64,000 nt of DNA. Source: Monodelphis domestica. Its lineage: Eukaryota; Chordata; Mammalia; Didelphimorphia; Didelphidae. This document shows, one piece after another, positions 10,757-22,540 of this stretch (positions within the stretch are counted from its first letter, which is position 1; each line of letters begins with the position of its first letter). The DNA lies in assembly GCF_027887165.1 (NCBI RefSeq), contig NC_077234.1:254231158-254295157 (forward strand). The letters run 5' to 3'. The translations under genes were made by a program, and so were the position numbers. The notes beneath the pieces are model-generated. The model had not been told where the DNA came from. It did not search any database and worked only from the letters and a program-made list of their open reading frames with translations.

Positions 10757-12250
10757 GTGGAGAAAACAAATCCTCCAGCTGTCAGTGGAGGGAAGGTGAA
10801 GACAGCAGCAGATAAGCAGTGCCACATTCCTCAGGGGAATGGAAGTCAATGTGCATATACCTCAATAACTCAAGAGACTATGAGCAGACCCATCATTGCA
10901 CTCATCATTGCATGGGTGAATGACATAATATCTTTAAACTACACAAAAGTGGGACAGCTTTGTTCAGGAGCAGCCTATTGCCAGTTCAAGGACATGCTAT
11001 TCCCCGGCTGTGTTAGTTTGAAGAAAGTAAAATTTCAAGCAAAATTGGAGCATAAATAACAATTTTAAACTTCTACAAGCATCATTTAAAAGACTGAATG
11101 TTGATAAGGGTCATTTCAGTGGAGAAGCTAGTGAAAGGGTGCTTTCAGGACAACTTGGATTCATCCAGTGGTTTAAGCAGTTCCATGATGCAAACTATGA
11201 TGGGAAGGAGTATGACCCTGTGGAGGCTCAGCAAGGTCAGAATGCAATTCCCCCAGCAGACTCCAGAGAATAGATCTTTAACTCACCCAAGAAATTGTAT
11301 CATGCAAACTCAGCAACAGCAGATACTTCAAAATATAGTCCAGCTTCTAAACCAGGATCTACTCCTCGTCCCTCATCTGCAAGAAGGACCACATCTAGCC
11401 GGCGATCAGCCTCCAAATCCGAGAAAGAATTAGAAACCCAGGTCATACAGCTCAATGAATGGGTACATTCATTAAAAGTTGCACTTGAAGGCATGGAGAA
11501 GGAAAGAGATTTCTACTTTGGGAAATTGAGAGAGATTGAGCTAACCTGCCAAGAACATGTGCAGAGACTAATATATGCTTCAGACAAATAGGAAAGCCAC
11601 ACGAGGAGCCAGAAGCAGAGGAACAAGTCCATGAGCAGCCTCAGCAAAAGGAAGTAAACTGCCCAGTCTTCACATCTCTTGACACTTCTGATTTTGTTGT
11701 GGAAACTTTTCTTCTGAAGAAGTGGAACATGTGTGGCCTCAAACTTGAAAGAAACCCATTGTTCTCCATCTGCCATTACCGTGGATGTACTTCAGTGAGT
11801 GCCAGCCAAACCACTGCAATCTCTGCTCATTTATTTGTCAAGATGCATTAGCAGAAATATCCTCTATGGTTGTCCACTTGAGCGATTATAGGGTTACATT
11901 CTTTCAAATTCACCACTGTGGAAGAGAGAAATTGGGAAGCATGCAAAGAGGCAGAAGCAGTGGTTGAGTGGTGACCTGTCAGTCAAATGAGAGGTTCTAT
12001 TTGGAATGTTACCAGGAGAAATAGTTGGAGGCAATGCCAACTGCTGGCTGGACCCTGGTTACCTGTTGCCTTGTATCAGGGAAGAAAGAAGGAGTTTTTT
12101 TCTCTTTTAACCTTGGAGACAGAAAGGAGTGGTGGTCTCCGGTGAATTTGAAGGCAGAAGAAAGAAGGACAATAGTCCAGATATCTCTCTGACTTGTTCT
12201 GTTGATGATAGTGACTGAACTTCCAGACTTATCGAACATTCCTCTCAATT
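10757..12250 (+). pseudogene. MAPRE2: MAPRE2 (EB2) processed pseudogene
   Basis: MAPRE2 encodes a microtubule plus-end-binding EB protein. Blocks in shifting plus-strand frames follow the gene in order without introns. The calponin-homology part has [22 protein letters not shown] and [11 protein letters not shown], then [18 protein letters not shown] (10860-11055). Next come LVKGCFQDNLD and NYDGKEYDPVEA (11120-11232), the Ser/Pro linker ASKPGSTPRPSSA, the EB-homology coiled coil EKERDFYFGKLREIEL (11494-11541), and an acidic tail (EEPEAEEQ, about 11600-11640). The linker and ETMSR-WVND spacing favour MAPRE2 over MAPRE1 or MAPRE3. A frameshift follows the start region, stops occur at 11057 and 11589, and the C-terminal EF/EEY-type motif is lost. 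From about 11660 the sequence looks like 3'UTR; its end is not defined. Confidence 0.85.
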
Positions 12251-12419
12251 TTAACTATATCCCAATATCCTCCAATCTAAGACTCACTGTAGTATTATGG
12301 AAATCCCCAACCCTCTTACCTTCTTTATCCTTTCTGGTCTTCCCCAAATAGACCCCTCACTTAATATAAAGAAGAGAAAGAGTATTTCATGTGAAACATC
12401 ATAAACTCACCCTGAGTGA

Positions 12420-12510
12420 TTTAGAAAGAAGAAAGGAGGGAGGGGAGGAAAAGGGAAGAAGAGGGAGGAAAAGAGGTATAGAGGGAGGGGGGGAGAGACA
12501 GAAGAAATAA
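12420..12510. repeat. GA-rich low-complexity tract
   Basis: Purine-rich run (GAAAGAAGAAAGGAGGGAGG ...). It may be the degraded tail of the pseudogene upstream, or independent. Confidence 0.7.
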
Positions 12511-12891
12511 GATAACTGCCTGCATATTTAGATATCAATTACCAATCAAATATAGTTATTTATTATTATTTATTACAATGTTATAAATCCAATAGCCTGT
12601 AATGGCTGCCAGCACAACTACTCCACAGATCACTTGTTTGAACACCTTTGCTGTTGTTTTAGGGATTGTAAAGTTCAGTCAGTCTGGGTGCCAAATTGAC
12701 AGGGAGTGTGGGTACTAGAAGTTACATCCAAGAATTTCATCTATTTTCCTCTGACATATAGAAAACTCTCATTTTTGTTCTTTAAATTCTACATAGGTGC
12801 ATTAAATAGATGTTTTTCTTCTATGTTCTTTGAGTTCTTTATAGGTGGAATACAGACAATGTGTTTTTCACATTTCTTGTTTATTTTTCAC
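12511..12891. other. No gene recognised (flank of ERV-B)
   Basis: AT-rich DNA; the 71-codon plus frame at 12706-12921 runs into the LTR and is not gene-like. TCAC at 12888-12891 is the left copy of the ERV-B target duplication. Confidence 0.5.
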
Positions 12892-13322
12892 TGTGATAAA
12901 GCTATTTGTTTGTTGATTTGATCAATCAAAGATTTGAACTTCCCTTCTATTTGTTTTGAAGTTTGGTCAATCAGCAACCATGAAAATTTTCCCATAGGCA
13001 CTGCCACCCTGAGTGGTGCCAGGCTAATTGTGGAACTAGGATTGGTTCCTGGAGAGGGATGTGAGAGAGATAGTGGGTGTAGTAAGGATTTTTAAGATGA
13101 GACCCAGCAGCAAGCTGGGGGGGAGGGATGTTCTTTTTTGAGGTTGAGATTTGGAGACAGACACTGAGTTGTTAGGCTCTGGATTATTAGGCTAGGAAAT
13201 TCTTCACCTCCTTCCTATATTTCTCTGATTTTATTTTTCTTACTAATAAATCTAGCTATTAACAGTCTAGGGACATAAGGGTTCATTAAAATTTTTGGCA
13301 AACACCCATTCTAACCATTACA
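12892..13322 (+). repeat. ERV-B 5' LTR
   Basis: A 431-base LTR, TGTGATAAAG ... CCATTACA, matching 18417-18845 along its whole length (shared GTTGATTTGATCAATCA, GATTGGTTCCT, GAGACCCAGC, GACACTGAGTTGTT, ACTAATAAATCTAGCTATTA). ACTAATAAATCT holds an AATAAA polyadenylation signal. The G-rich tract near 13118-13130 lies in the likely R region. Near its 3' end it contains TGGCAAACAC (13296-13305), which resembles a primer-binding site. Flanked on the left by TCAC, repeated after the 3' LTR. Confidence 0.93.
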
Positions 13323-13326
13323 ATTT

Positions 13327-13344
13327 TGGTGACCACTGAGGGGC
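13327..13344 (+). other. ERV-B primer-binding site
   Basis: TGGTGACCACTGAGGGGC starts four bases after the LTR end. It agrees at 14 of 18 positions with the sequence I expect opposite the 3' end of a tRNA-Arg(TCG). This is where a retrovirus primes minus-strand DNA synthesis. The tRNA assignment is from memory. Confidence 0.65.
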
Positions 13345-15400
13345 AATGAGTACTCATTTTCTTCACTAGTTTTTCTCTTCCTATTTATTCTTGAGTGTGT
13401 TTGTTAGTAGGTAATTCTAGAGTTAGGAATTCTTACTCCTCTTTAAGTTGGTAAAGAAGTTTGGGATAGACAGGAGGGCAGATTAGCCCCACAGACACAG
13501 CTGTTGGTCTAGTGCTGTGGAGCAGTTTGGAAGCCCCTTTTACTTCTACCAATAGTTATCTCCCAACTACTGATGATTCCCTGAGAGTTCTGCACAGATT
13601 GGTGAGATAATGTCTTTTTCATTTAACTAATAGCTGAGCGCTTGCTGCTGCCTAGTAAACCTTGTTTTTGTTGTTGTTGTTGTTGTTGTTTAGCAATAAT
13701 CAGCTCCCTCAGAGCTTCACTTGCAGGGGACACTTTCACTTCACTGACTCCCTGCCTTGGGTAAGGATACCTTGCCCCCATAAACTACTATTTCACAGCC
13801 CAGAACTCTGCTTCTGGGAGTCTGCTTTTTTTAAAGGCTTTTCTTGAGCCCCCACATTCCCCTAGCTTAAATGTGGAGGTGGAACACTTAGGGAGAGCAC
13901 TAGTAAACATAAATAAAACTGCTCCCTTGGCCCTAAGAAGCTTTCAGAGCCTACTAAGGGAAAAATCCCAACAGCCCACAGCCTGTACTTTATACCCCAA
14001 TCCTGTGGCCTTCTTAGCTAAACTCGGGCTATACCCTGAAGGTTTTACCTATCTACCTAAGTAAGTGACTGAGTATGGTGCTGAAAATCATGGTCCATAG
14101 AGAGAGTTTCCTGCCTAGCTCAAACAGCTCCTATTCCTTGAGAGCATTACTGAGCTCACACAGCTCACAATTTTAGATCGTCTTTGTTTATTACCATTTC
14201 TATGTGTAATTGTACTGATAGGATACCTTCAAATATACCAAATAGTTTACCCATTCCTACCAAAGAAAAAACAATGAGAAGATGGCTTGATTGATCTCAA
14301 AACTCGGATAGAATGCCTTGAAAAATGCAGCTCTCATCCTGCTTAAACCATCTTTTGTTCTGCTCAGATCTTCTCTCAATCTCCCCAAACTAACTCTCAA
14401 TCTATCCAAACTACCTCTCACTCTACCCAAACTATCTCTCCCCCACCTGATTCACCTCACCTGCTGTCCTTAATACTCCTCTTCATTTCTTCATCTACTC
14501 CATTACAACACAAACAAAAATTGAGGAGAATTCAATTAAAGATCTATTCCACACCAAAAGAAATACCCACTTAACAATAAGAGAGAGGATCTAGTGAATA
14601 TTAAACAACATATAACTTTTATTCCAGAAGATTTCAAGAGATTCAAGGCAAATACCCCTTCTTTTGAAGATGAGCCCATTGTAGTCATAAAAGCTTGAAA
14701 ATACTTATATCACTTATGATCACATAGATTGATATGGAAAATTTGCTTCAAGCCTTTCTTCCAGAAACAGAAAGAAAGAAAATCGTTTATCTTACTAATG
14801 AGATCCAGGGAAGGGGAGCAATTCATTGGCCATAAGAAGACCCAAAATGGAATTTGAATGTAGAAGGAAATTACCTCCAATTATGTCAGGCTAGGGAGGC
14901 ATTCATAAAAGCAATGAGAATTTGCTCTGATAGGCCTGGTACATGGACAAAATTAGAAAATATTAAGCAAAAAATAAAAGACAAAAGCCCCTCCCAGTTT
15001 ATGGATAGGCTTATTGAGCTGGAAGGTAGATATATAGACCAGGATCTTTCCAGAGAAAGGGATGTCAGGCAAATAAGAAGACAGTTTGTAAAAAAACTGC
15101 TGTAAATTGGTTAAGGACTATTTTAAGTCTAACTGCCCAAACTGGGCTAAAATGGATCTCAAAGAATAAAAAAGAGTACCAGATTATACCTTTGACAGCC
15201 ATGAAAAAAAAAGATGAAGAAAATAGTGACTTAATGAATGCATTAAGGAAGGAAATAAGAATTTTAACTGATAATTAAAAGAGAAAAAACAAATCAAGGA
15301 GTAGTAATAGCCCCTTTGCAGGAACCCACAAATCAACTAATAATGTGTAACTTTTGTGGGGAAAAGGGTCACATAATGATGAAGTGTAGGAAAACGAATC
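13345..15400 (+). pseudogene. gag: ERV-B leader and gag (capsid, zinc knuckle)
   Basis: A leader with a (TTG)n run (13664-13690) precedes a short open piece at 13873-14064 that may be matrix-like. A Ser/Pro/Leu-rich spacer (14380-14470, tandem ACTCTCAATCTACCCAA-like units) is followed by capsid: WENLLQAF ... ETERKKIVYL (about 14735-14800), a stop at 14834, then frame 14854-15105 with RICSDRPGTWTKLENI and QFMDRLIELEGRY, the same region as in ERV-A and ERV-D. Nucleocapsid keeps one CX2CX4HX4C zinc knuckle (CNFCGEKGHIMMKC, about 15342-15383). Gag would assemble the particle; stops and frameshifts show it is dead. Confidence 0.8.
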
Positions 15401-15649
15401 AAGTATTTAGAACTATAAGCTTTGGAAATAAATAACAATAAAATAAACATATAGAAATAATAATTCAAATAAAGGAAATCAAGACACACAATAAAACACA
15501 CCAAATGGGGTCCATCCACACTATACTCGGGGTAGAAAATCCCCTCAGTATGGGGGACTCAAGAGAAAAATCTAAGCATCTTTTTGATGGTGTGAGGAGG
15601 GGTGGGGTCTTGAATCAGAGAGTGAAACCTTTGATTTCCTAGACCCAGA

Positions 15650-15975
15650 TGTTTTAACTCCAATTATCCTAGTCCATTCTCCTCTCCATAGTAATGAACT
15701 TCATATAACTCTAAAGATTGGAAACACATATTATGATTGCCTTTTATACACTGAAGCTTCCAGGTCCATTTGGATGAGTAAATCTGATTCAGAATGCAAT
15801 TCTATTGGCTCTTTAAATGTAAGAGGTGTACCAGAAGCACCTCTAAAGGTCCTAAAGCTTTCCCTTCAAATGGTGTCTGTTGGATCCCTATCAGTAGAAC
15901 ATTCTTTCCTTTTAATATCTGGTTCCCCTATAAATTTGTTAGAGATCTTTTATGCAGACTTAGAGCCATAAAAGC
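15650..15975 (+). pseudogene. pro: ERV-B protease remnant
   Basis: GNTYYDCLLYTEASRS (about 15720-15767) aligns with the start of a retroviral aspartic protease; the catalytic D-T-G is Y-T-E here, so the enzyme could not work. The frame 15774-15971 continues through the flap-like and C-terminal part (ending INLLEIFYADLEP). ERV-D has the same region at 61080-61330. Confidence 0.75.
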
Positions 15976-17130
15976 ATGCTTTCAAAATGGCTCTATAAGA
16001 TTAAAATTTACTGAGGAATACTTACATTTTCTCCCTGTACTTCTTTTAGACATTCAGGAGATGACAGAACCAACCCCCCCCCCCCCACCACCACCACCTT
16101 TTAAATCTCAGCTGATATACCTGAGTCTCTCTGGGTCACATCTTCTTCTGATGTAGGCCTACTAAAATCAGCTGTTCCTGTTCAGATTAAGACAAAAGAT
16201 GGTCCATCTCCTTCCATTCCTCAGTATCCTCTATTAAAAGAGGAAACTGAGGGAATTACTACAGTGATAGATTCATTGATTCAGCAGGGAATAATAATTC
16301 CATGCAAATCTGAATTTAATACATCTATTCTCCCTGTAAAAATCCAAAATTAGGCACAGATAGAAAACCTATTTATCAATTTGTACAGGATTTAAGAGTT
16401 GTAAATAATCATGTCATAAGAAGGCACCTGTGGTTCCCAACCCAGTCACAATTATCTCCTCTATTCCCAGCATGACCACATATTTTACTGTGGTAGATCT
16501 GTGCTCAGCATTCTTCTCAATCCCTATTCATGAAAATTCCAGGAATATATTTGCCTTCACCTGGAAAGGTTCCCAAGGGACACGGTCCAGGTTAATCCAG
16601 GGTTTCATGGATAGTCATGTTTGCATAAATTTTAAAAGAGGGTGAAAATATTAATTTTTTTCAGGAGAGCTGTTTGATACAGTTTTTAGATGACCTATTT
16701 TGGGCCTCACCAAATGCCATAATATTCCAGGAAAATAGCAAACATCTTATTTTAGAGCTATGTAAGAGAGGCCACAAGATCTTTAAGGAAAAGGTGCTGT
16801 GGTGTTTCCCCCAAGTGGAATATTTAGGGTTTGTTTTAACTGCTGGTACCTGTTCCTTTTCCCCTAAGCACATTAAATATATTCAGAAATTGAATGCCCC
16901 TTCTACTAAGAAACAGTTGGAGCAATTCTAGGAGCAAAAGGGATTTGTAGGCAGTGGATCCTTGCTATGGGGAAATCACCAAACCTCTTATAACTCTAGC
17001 AAAAAAATCAGACCCATAACCACTTACATTAGAGTGAAAAAACCTGTCAGCTCTTTCAGAATTAAAAATGTCTACTCTGTCCACCCCTGCTCTAGGCATT
17101 CCAGATAACAAAAAGCCATTTACCTTTTAT
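15976..17130 (+). pseudogene. pol: ERV-B reverse transcriptase remnant
   Basis: Starts after a Pro-run linker (poly-C at about 16071-16087). The N-terminal part includes IPQYPLLKEE, DSLIQQGIIIPCKSEFN, then VQDLRVVNNHVI (about 16380-16415). Fingers/palm: TVVDLCSAFFSIPI (16480-16530); this Asp is the first catalytic one. The YXDD box reads FLDD (IQFLDDLFWAS, about 16676-16710). Thumb: VEYLGFVLTAGTCSFSP (16816-16866) and KKQLEQF. The connection continues to about 17130. At least five stops or frameshifts. The motif order and wording resemble class I (gamma-like) ERVs rather than L1 RT. Confidence 0.82.
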
Positions 17131-18416
17131 TCTGTTACATGCGTTTGTCTTTATTTGTATTCCTCCTGTGACTTTACTGGGCTGGAGATAATGCCATTAT
17201 AGAAGTTGACAAGTTGAACATTGTTTTGGCTGACACATCGAATTCCTGAATATTTTTATTATTGCTTTTCTTTTGTTTGCCTGGAATCAGTATTTGTGTT
17301 TTTTATTTTAAAGGATAGGTTTATAATATCCATTAACCCTAGTATTAATGCATGCTCAAATGCTTTAGACTAAAGAAACCTGCCATTTATTTTAAACATT
17401 ATGGGACTTTTATTAAAATTGGGTCGGATTTAAAAAGAAGGGATTGCAAAAGAACCACTGTACAGTGCCAAGAAGCACAAGATCAAGGAGACCATAAATC
17501 CCTGTGAGATTGACGAGCATCTTTGCCAAGACAGAGGACTTGTTTGAGGTTTTAGAAGTGGTTGTTTGACAGTGTCAGATGTTGGATTCCCCTGTGCCAC
17601 ATTTCAATAACTACCTTAATTTGGCTGCCATTTTGGCTCCCCTATCCCTAAGATAGGGTAAAATCAGATCATGGAATCATATTTCTCTCTTATATCAGAA
17701 TCTAGACCTTTTTTTCTCTTTTATAATATGGTGATTTTCTATAGTACTGGCTGCTGTTGGGTAAATGCAGTGTTGCTGTATTTGTCCTGTAGATTTGTAG
17801 GACACAAATAATTTTAACTGGATCTTGTTAATGATCCAAGGACTTGTTGCACATTTGTTTATTCTTTTTTGCTCATGATTTTATTATTCTTATGGGGTAT
17901 TGATTGGCCCCCTCCTCAGGGGGAATTGTATGGTTTTAATTGTATGGTTGTCCTAAAATCCAGAGTTTGAAAATCTTTTGGAGGAATTTTAGGACTCATC
18001 AGTACCTCAAATCAGGAAGGTGAATTTTTTTGAAGAGGGTGCCATGGAGATGCTTGTAGAAAGCCCGCACTGCATCAAGAGATCCAGAATGAACTGAACT
18101 GAAGGGGGCTGAACATATTTATTCTACATATAAATTCTTATGCCAAAGGGGAGTTCCCCCCAATTGGCTTTTTTGTCAATGGGTCTGTTAATTATTATTT
18201 TGCTTTCTTTATTTTTTATTTCCCTCTTGTTTCCAGATTGCTGTAATTTCCCCTTAGAAATGGCAATGTTTTATACACCTTTACTGGGGTAATCCTTAGA
18301 GATATACATTGGTTATTTGAAATAATTCATTGGGGAGACTAGGCATATTAATCTCCCAAGACCCTTAATTAAAGACATTTCAACATGCTTATCTCCCAAA
18401 AAATCACAGTGGGGAT
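17131..18416 (+). pseudogene. ERV-B 3' region, no integrase or env seen
   Basis: From about 17240 this matches the 3' regions of ERV-A and ERV-C; integrase is deleted. The recurring frame appears as AKEPLYSAKKHKIKET at about 17446-17493. The acceptor-like CAG seen in A and C is altered here (GGATTTAAAAAGAAGG). Long T-rich stretches follow. The purine-rich CAGTGGGGAT at 18407-18416 is the likely polypurine tract next to the LTR. Confidence 0.6.
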
Positions 18417-18845
18417 TGTGAGAAGGGAATTTGTATGTTGATTTGATCAATCAGAGATTTGAACTTCCCTTCCATTTGTTTTGAATTTGATCCAATAGGC
18501 ACTGCCCCTCTGCCCCCGGGGGCAGTGTCAGGCTAATCTCGAAACTGGGATTGGTTCCTAGGGGCGATGTAAGAGAGCTAGTGGATATAGTAAGGATTTA
18601 TAAAATGAGACCCAGCTGGAAGCTGGGGGGAGGGGGGAGGGAGGGGAGGTGTTATTTTCTGAGGCTGAGATTCAGAGGCAGACACTGAGTTGTTGGGCTT
18701 TGGATTATTAGGCTAGGAAATTCTTCACCTCCTTTCTTTATTCCTCTCTTATTTTCTTTTCCTTACTAATAAATCTAGCTATTAACAGTCTTGTGACATA
18801 AGGGTTAGTTACAATTTTTGGCGAACACCCATTCTAACCATTACA
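18417..18845 (+). repeat. ERV-B 3' LTR
   Basis: 429 bases, TGTGAGAAGG ... CCATTACA, pairing with 12892-13322. Contains GACCCAGCTGGAAGCTGGGG, a G-rich tract, AATAAA (about 18767), and TGGCGAACAC (18819-18828) inside U5. Followed by TCAC (18846-18849), the right copy of the 4-bp target duplication. Confidence 0.93.
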
Positions 18846-18849
18846 TCAC

Positions 18850-20860
18850 TCTTTCAAGCACAACTTAGAATTATTGTTTAAAGATACCTTTAACCTTCTG
18901 CTTATTCCATTTCTTCAATAACACTCAAATCAGTCAGCCTCCTAGGAAAATTTTTCGAGAAGATTCACTTCTACACTTTTATTTTATCCCATAAACTAGT
19001 TGTCATTAGGCAGATACCTTCTGGTAAGAGTCTGTGCCTTGGCACTTTAGATAGATGCAAGCTTTCCTCCTGCTTTGATAAATATAATGGTTGCTTGTTT
19101 AGTATGGAACCACATATGGTATATATGTCATTGAATATATATACATATATATGTATACAAGTCAGATTAAATAATTTTGGACCATTAATGGAAAGGAGGC
19201 TATAGTTTTGTTAGAAATAAACTCTAAGGGGATAAATTCCTTATATATAATATTTCAAGAGAAAGGATAGTTCCTATTTGAAAGATGCTAGCTACACATT
19301 CTTCTAGAGAAATAATCCCTTCTTAGAGTGATGGATTTCACGTGTTAGCTTGGCAATCAATCATTTCTCTCAAAACCACTGAACTCACTATCCCCTTTAA
19401 ACTAAAGTACTAAGCCACCAATGTAAGTGCCTATGCCTTGGACATGACAGGTACTGATAAAAACAGATTCTTCTACTATGTTACAAATTAGTAACAGCAG
19501 AATCAATCTCAAAAAAAAGTAATGATAATGGAGAATAGTTCTAGAGAGAGTGGTATTAATGTCAAAGCACATGACTGCAGTTTTATAAACATACATGAGA
19601 ACAAAAATGTGATTGAGGTAAACACTAATATTCTTCTTAGTCTAGTTTATGAAGAATGAATTATAAAAGAGTCAGAAAGGCTTTAGTTCATTCACTGAAA
19701 ACAAAATATAGAATAGATATGTGTTAGGAGACAAGGTCAGAGCAGTAGGCAGACTTAAAAAGGGAAATGTCATAAAACATTTTCATTACTGCTGTCCTCC
19801 TTTCCAATAGCACTGGTCTACAAGGATCCAGAAAGGATGTTAAGAACAACATCAAATAATGAAGAAGTAAGCAGAATAGTCTCATCAAAGATCACTTCAA
19901 GATAGACAAAACAAATGTTTTGAAATAAAGATGTGAATACAAAAGAACAGAAAAAAATGAATGGAGGAATTTCTTGAATTATAATGCTTTCTATGGAGAG
20001 AAAATATATATTAAGTTTTACACATCAAATATTCATAAAATTAAAATACTCTTGTGCTTATTCATCTTATATTTCTAGTATCCATCCTGTTTCCAGCTGA
20101 TTTATTTGAGAAACTTAATCTCTTTTCTGATTTCTCTTTTCACATACTTTGAAAATACACTGTTTAGGAATAGTAAGGCATGTTTTAGCAAAGGGTCATT
20201 TAACTTGGAATCTCAGTAACCATGAGGAATAAATAGGCTTTAGCTTGGCAGAATGCTTGTGGTACAAATTATTAAATACACCTATATTTAGTGCCACATT
20301 TAATTCTGAGTATGATGGATTTGTTTTGTATTTACCTTGAAATCCACAATATTCAGATTCATTTTTAGTTCTTCAGTTTCAGACTATATTATTGTGTGAG
20401 AAAGAGAGACAGAGTGACAGAGATAGAGAGAGACATAGACAGATATAGACAAACAGAGAGAAGAACGGGGGAAGAATGAAGAAGAGAGGAAAAGAAAGAG
20501 AAGAGAAAGAGAGATTTGGCAATGTACATTTCCATAAATTGTACTGATGATTATAAGACTCTTTATCAAAACTGAGTCATAATGACTATTTTCCCTCCCC
20601 CTGACACTGAGTCACTGTCTCTTTCAACACCCATCTCCTCACCGAAGAGGCAGGTTTTTAAAAGACTAGAATAAGAGAAGCACAGGTGGTACCACCTACT
20701 TCATGTCCTTCCATTCTTATTAGTTCTATAGCAGCTGCTGGTCTTTTTACAGTCTGTTCAGAGCAAAAGGAGGAATAGGCTGTGGGCTATTGATATTGTC
20801 AACATGTCTATTTATTTGCTCAGATCTTGACAACCAATAGTAACACAAATAGGCTTCCTT
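18850..20860. other. No gene recognised
   Basis: AT-rich, unique-looking DNA. A purine-rich low-complexity stretch lies at 20396-20515. Frames of 60-64 codons show no recognisable motif. Confidence 0.45.
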
Positions 20861-20975
20861 TAAGAAATCTAGGCTCTGGCTTCTAATCAACATGAGGGCT
20901 AATTAATTCTGGTAATTTGGCAAGTTATATAACTTCTTAATGCCTTGCATGGCTTATTTGTTAGATAATATTACC
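20861..20975 (+). mobile_element. MIR-like SINE remnant
   Basis: Weak match to the MIR core (CTCTGGCTTCTAATCA ... GGCAAGTTATATAACTTCTTAATGCC). Old and short. Confidence 0.45.
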
Positions 20976-20999
20976 ATTATGTTTTTTACAGGATTAGAT

Positions 21000-21790
21000 T
21001 TTTTTAATTTAAATTTAAATTTTTAAAATTGTTTTCCATGGTTACATGATTCTTATTGTCTCCCTCACCTCTCTCCCCACCCCTGAGTTAACAAGCAATT
21101 TCTCTAGTTATACTTACATTATTTCTCAAAACCTGTTTCCATATCATTCATTTTCATAAGAGAATAATCTTTTCAAACCAAAACCCCAAATCATATACTC
21201 ATATAAACAAATGGCAAATTATAGGTTTTCTTCTGGATTTCTACTCTCACAACTTTTTCTTGAGATGTGAATACCGTTCTTTCTCATAAGTCCCTCAGAG
21301 TTGTCCTGGATCCTTGCATTGCTTTTAGTAGTAAAATCAATTACATTTGATTGCCCTTTGGGACATTGTGATGCTTCAATTACTATGTATAATGTTCTCC
21401 TGGTTCTCCTTATTTCATTCTGCACCAGTTTATGCAGATCTTTCCAGTTCTTAGAGAAATCAAGCAGTTCATCGTTCCTTATAACCCAATACTATTCCAA
21501 CACCATCATATACAACAATTTGTTTAGCCACTCCCCAATTGAGGGACAAAACTGTCATTTTCCAACTTTTTTGTCACCACAAAAAGTGCAGCTATAAGTA
21601 TTTTTGTACAAACAGAACCTTTCCCATTTTTTTTATCTCTTTGGGATACAAACTCAGTAGAGGTATTTTTGGATCAAAGGACATGTATTGCTTTAAAGTT
21701 CTTTGGGCATAAATCCAAGATGCACTCTAAAATGGTTGGATCATACAATTGCACTTTAATAACATTTTGAAGGATCATTGAACTCCTATG
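21000..21790 (-). mobile_element. L1 3' end (3'UTR and ORF2 C-terminus)
   Basis: Left side has the antisense poly(A)/3'UTR (TTTTTTTAATTTAAATTT, GTTTTCCATGGTTACATGAT). Then follow segments equivalent to 29560-30010, including ATTCCAACACCATCATATAC and AGCCACTCCCCAATTGAGGG. It stops near 21750 with a TAAAATGGTTGGATCAT match, so the 5' side is truncated, as is usual for L1. Confidence 0.85.
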
Positions 21791-22344
21791 TTTATTTTTC
21801 TGTGTTTGTGTTGGGGGTGGAAGGAAAAAAGAATGGGGAGAAAGCAAGCTGTTCTAAGGCCCAGTAAGAATGTCTTCAGTACTCCTTACAAGGAAAACAA
21901 CTGTAATCTACTGCCCCTTAAATGGAGTCCCTGTGCTTCTCTATGTAAGTGCTTTATCTCTTACCTATTCTGCATAGCCTACAATAAGCAGGATGCGTGA
22001 TTTTACAAAAGCTAATCATAAAAGCAAAGCTGAGTTGTTGTTATTGTTTTAATGAATACAGTGATATAGTTGTCTTTGTTGAGATGGGAATGATTGCTTA
22101 GCAGTAATATTAATTATCCTCTCTGTATCAAAAACTTTACAGCTGACTCCTAGGATCCTCTCTGCTTACAAAAGCCCTACATTAATGGAATAATTATGCA
22201 GAGCCAAAAATTATCTCTCCTGTATAGAAAGGAACTTTATTACTAATAAAACCTCTCAGACAACAAAGCACAGAATTAAAGTCTTATATGGATCCTAATT
22301 AAACCAATTCAATAAAAAATATTGTGTTTTCTATGAATTAGTTT
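21791..22344. other. No gene recognised
   Basis: Unique-looking DNA without recognisable repeats. The 70-codon plus frame at 21788-22000 has no known match. Confidence 0.4.
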
Positions 22345-22540
22345 GTTGGGAGGTAGCACAGCACAAGGCTTGAAGACTGGAAGACTCATCTTGAGTCCAA
22401 ATTTGGCCTCAGACACTTACTAGCTCTGTGACCCTGGGCAAGTCACTTAACTGTTCAGTTGCCTCAACTGTAAAGTCAGCTGGAGAATAAAATGACCAAT
22501 GACTCTATGAAGAATCAGACATGACCAAAAAACAACACTA
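22345..22540 (+). mobile_element. CORE-SINE (Mar1-like)
   Basis: Contains the SINE core CTCTGTGACCCTGGGCAAGT and CACTTAACTGTTCAGTTGCC. It ends with GAATCAGACATGACCAAAAA, the type of 3' end found in marsupial CORE-SINEs. Confidence 0.8.
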
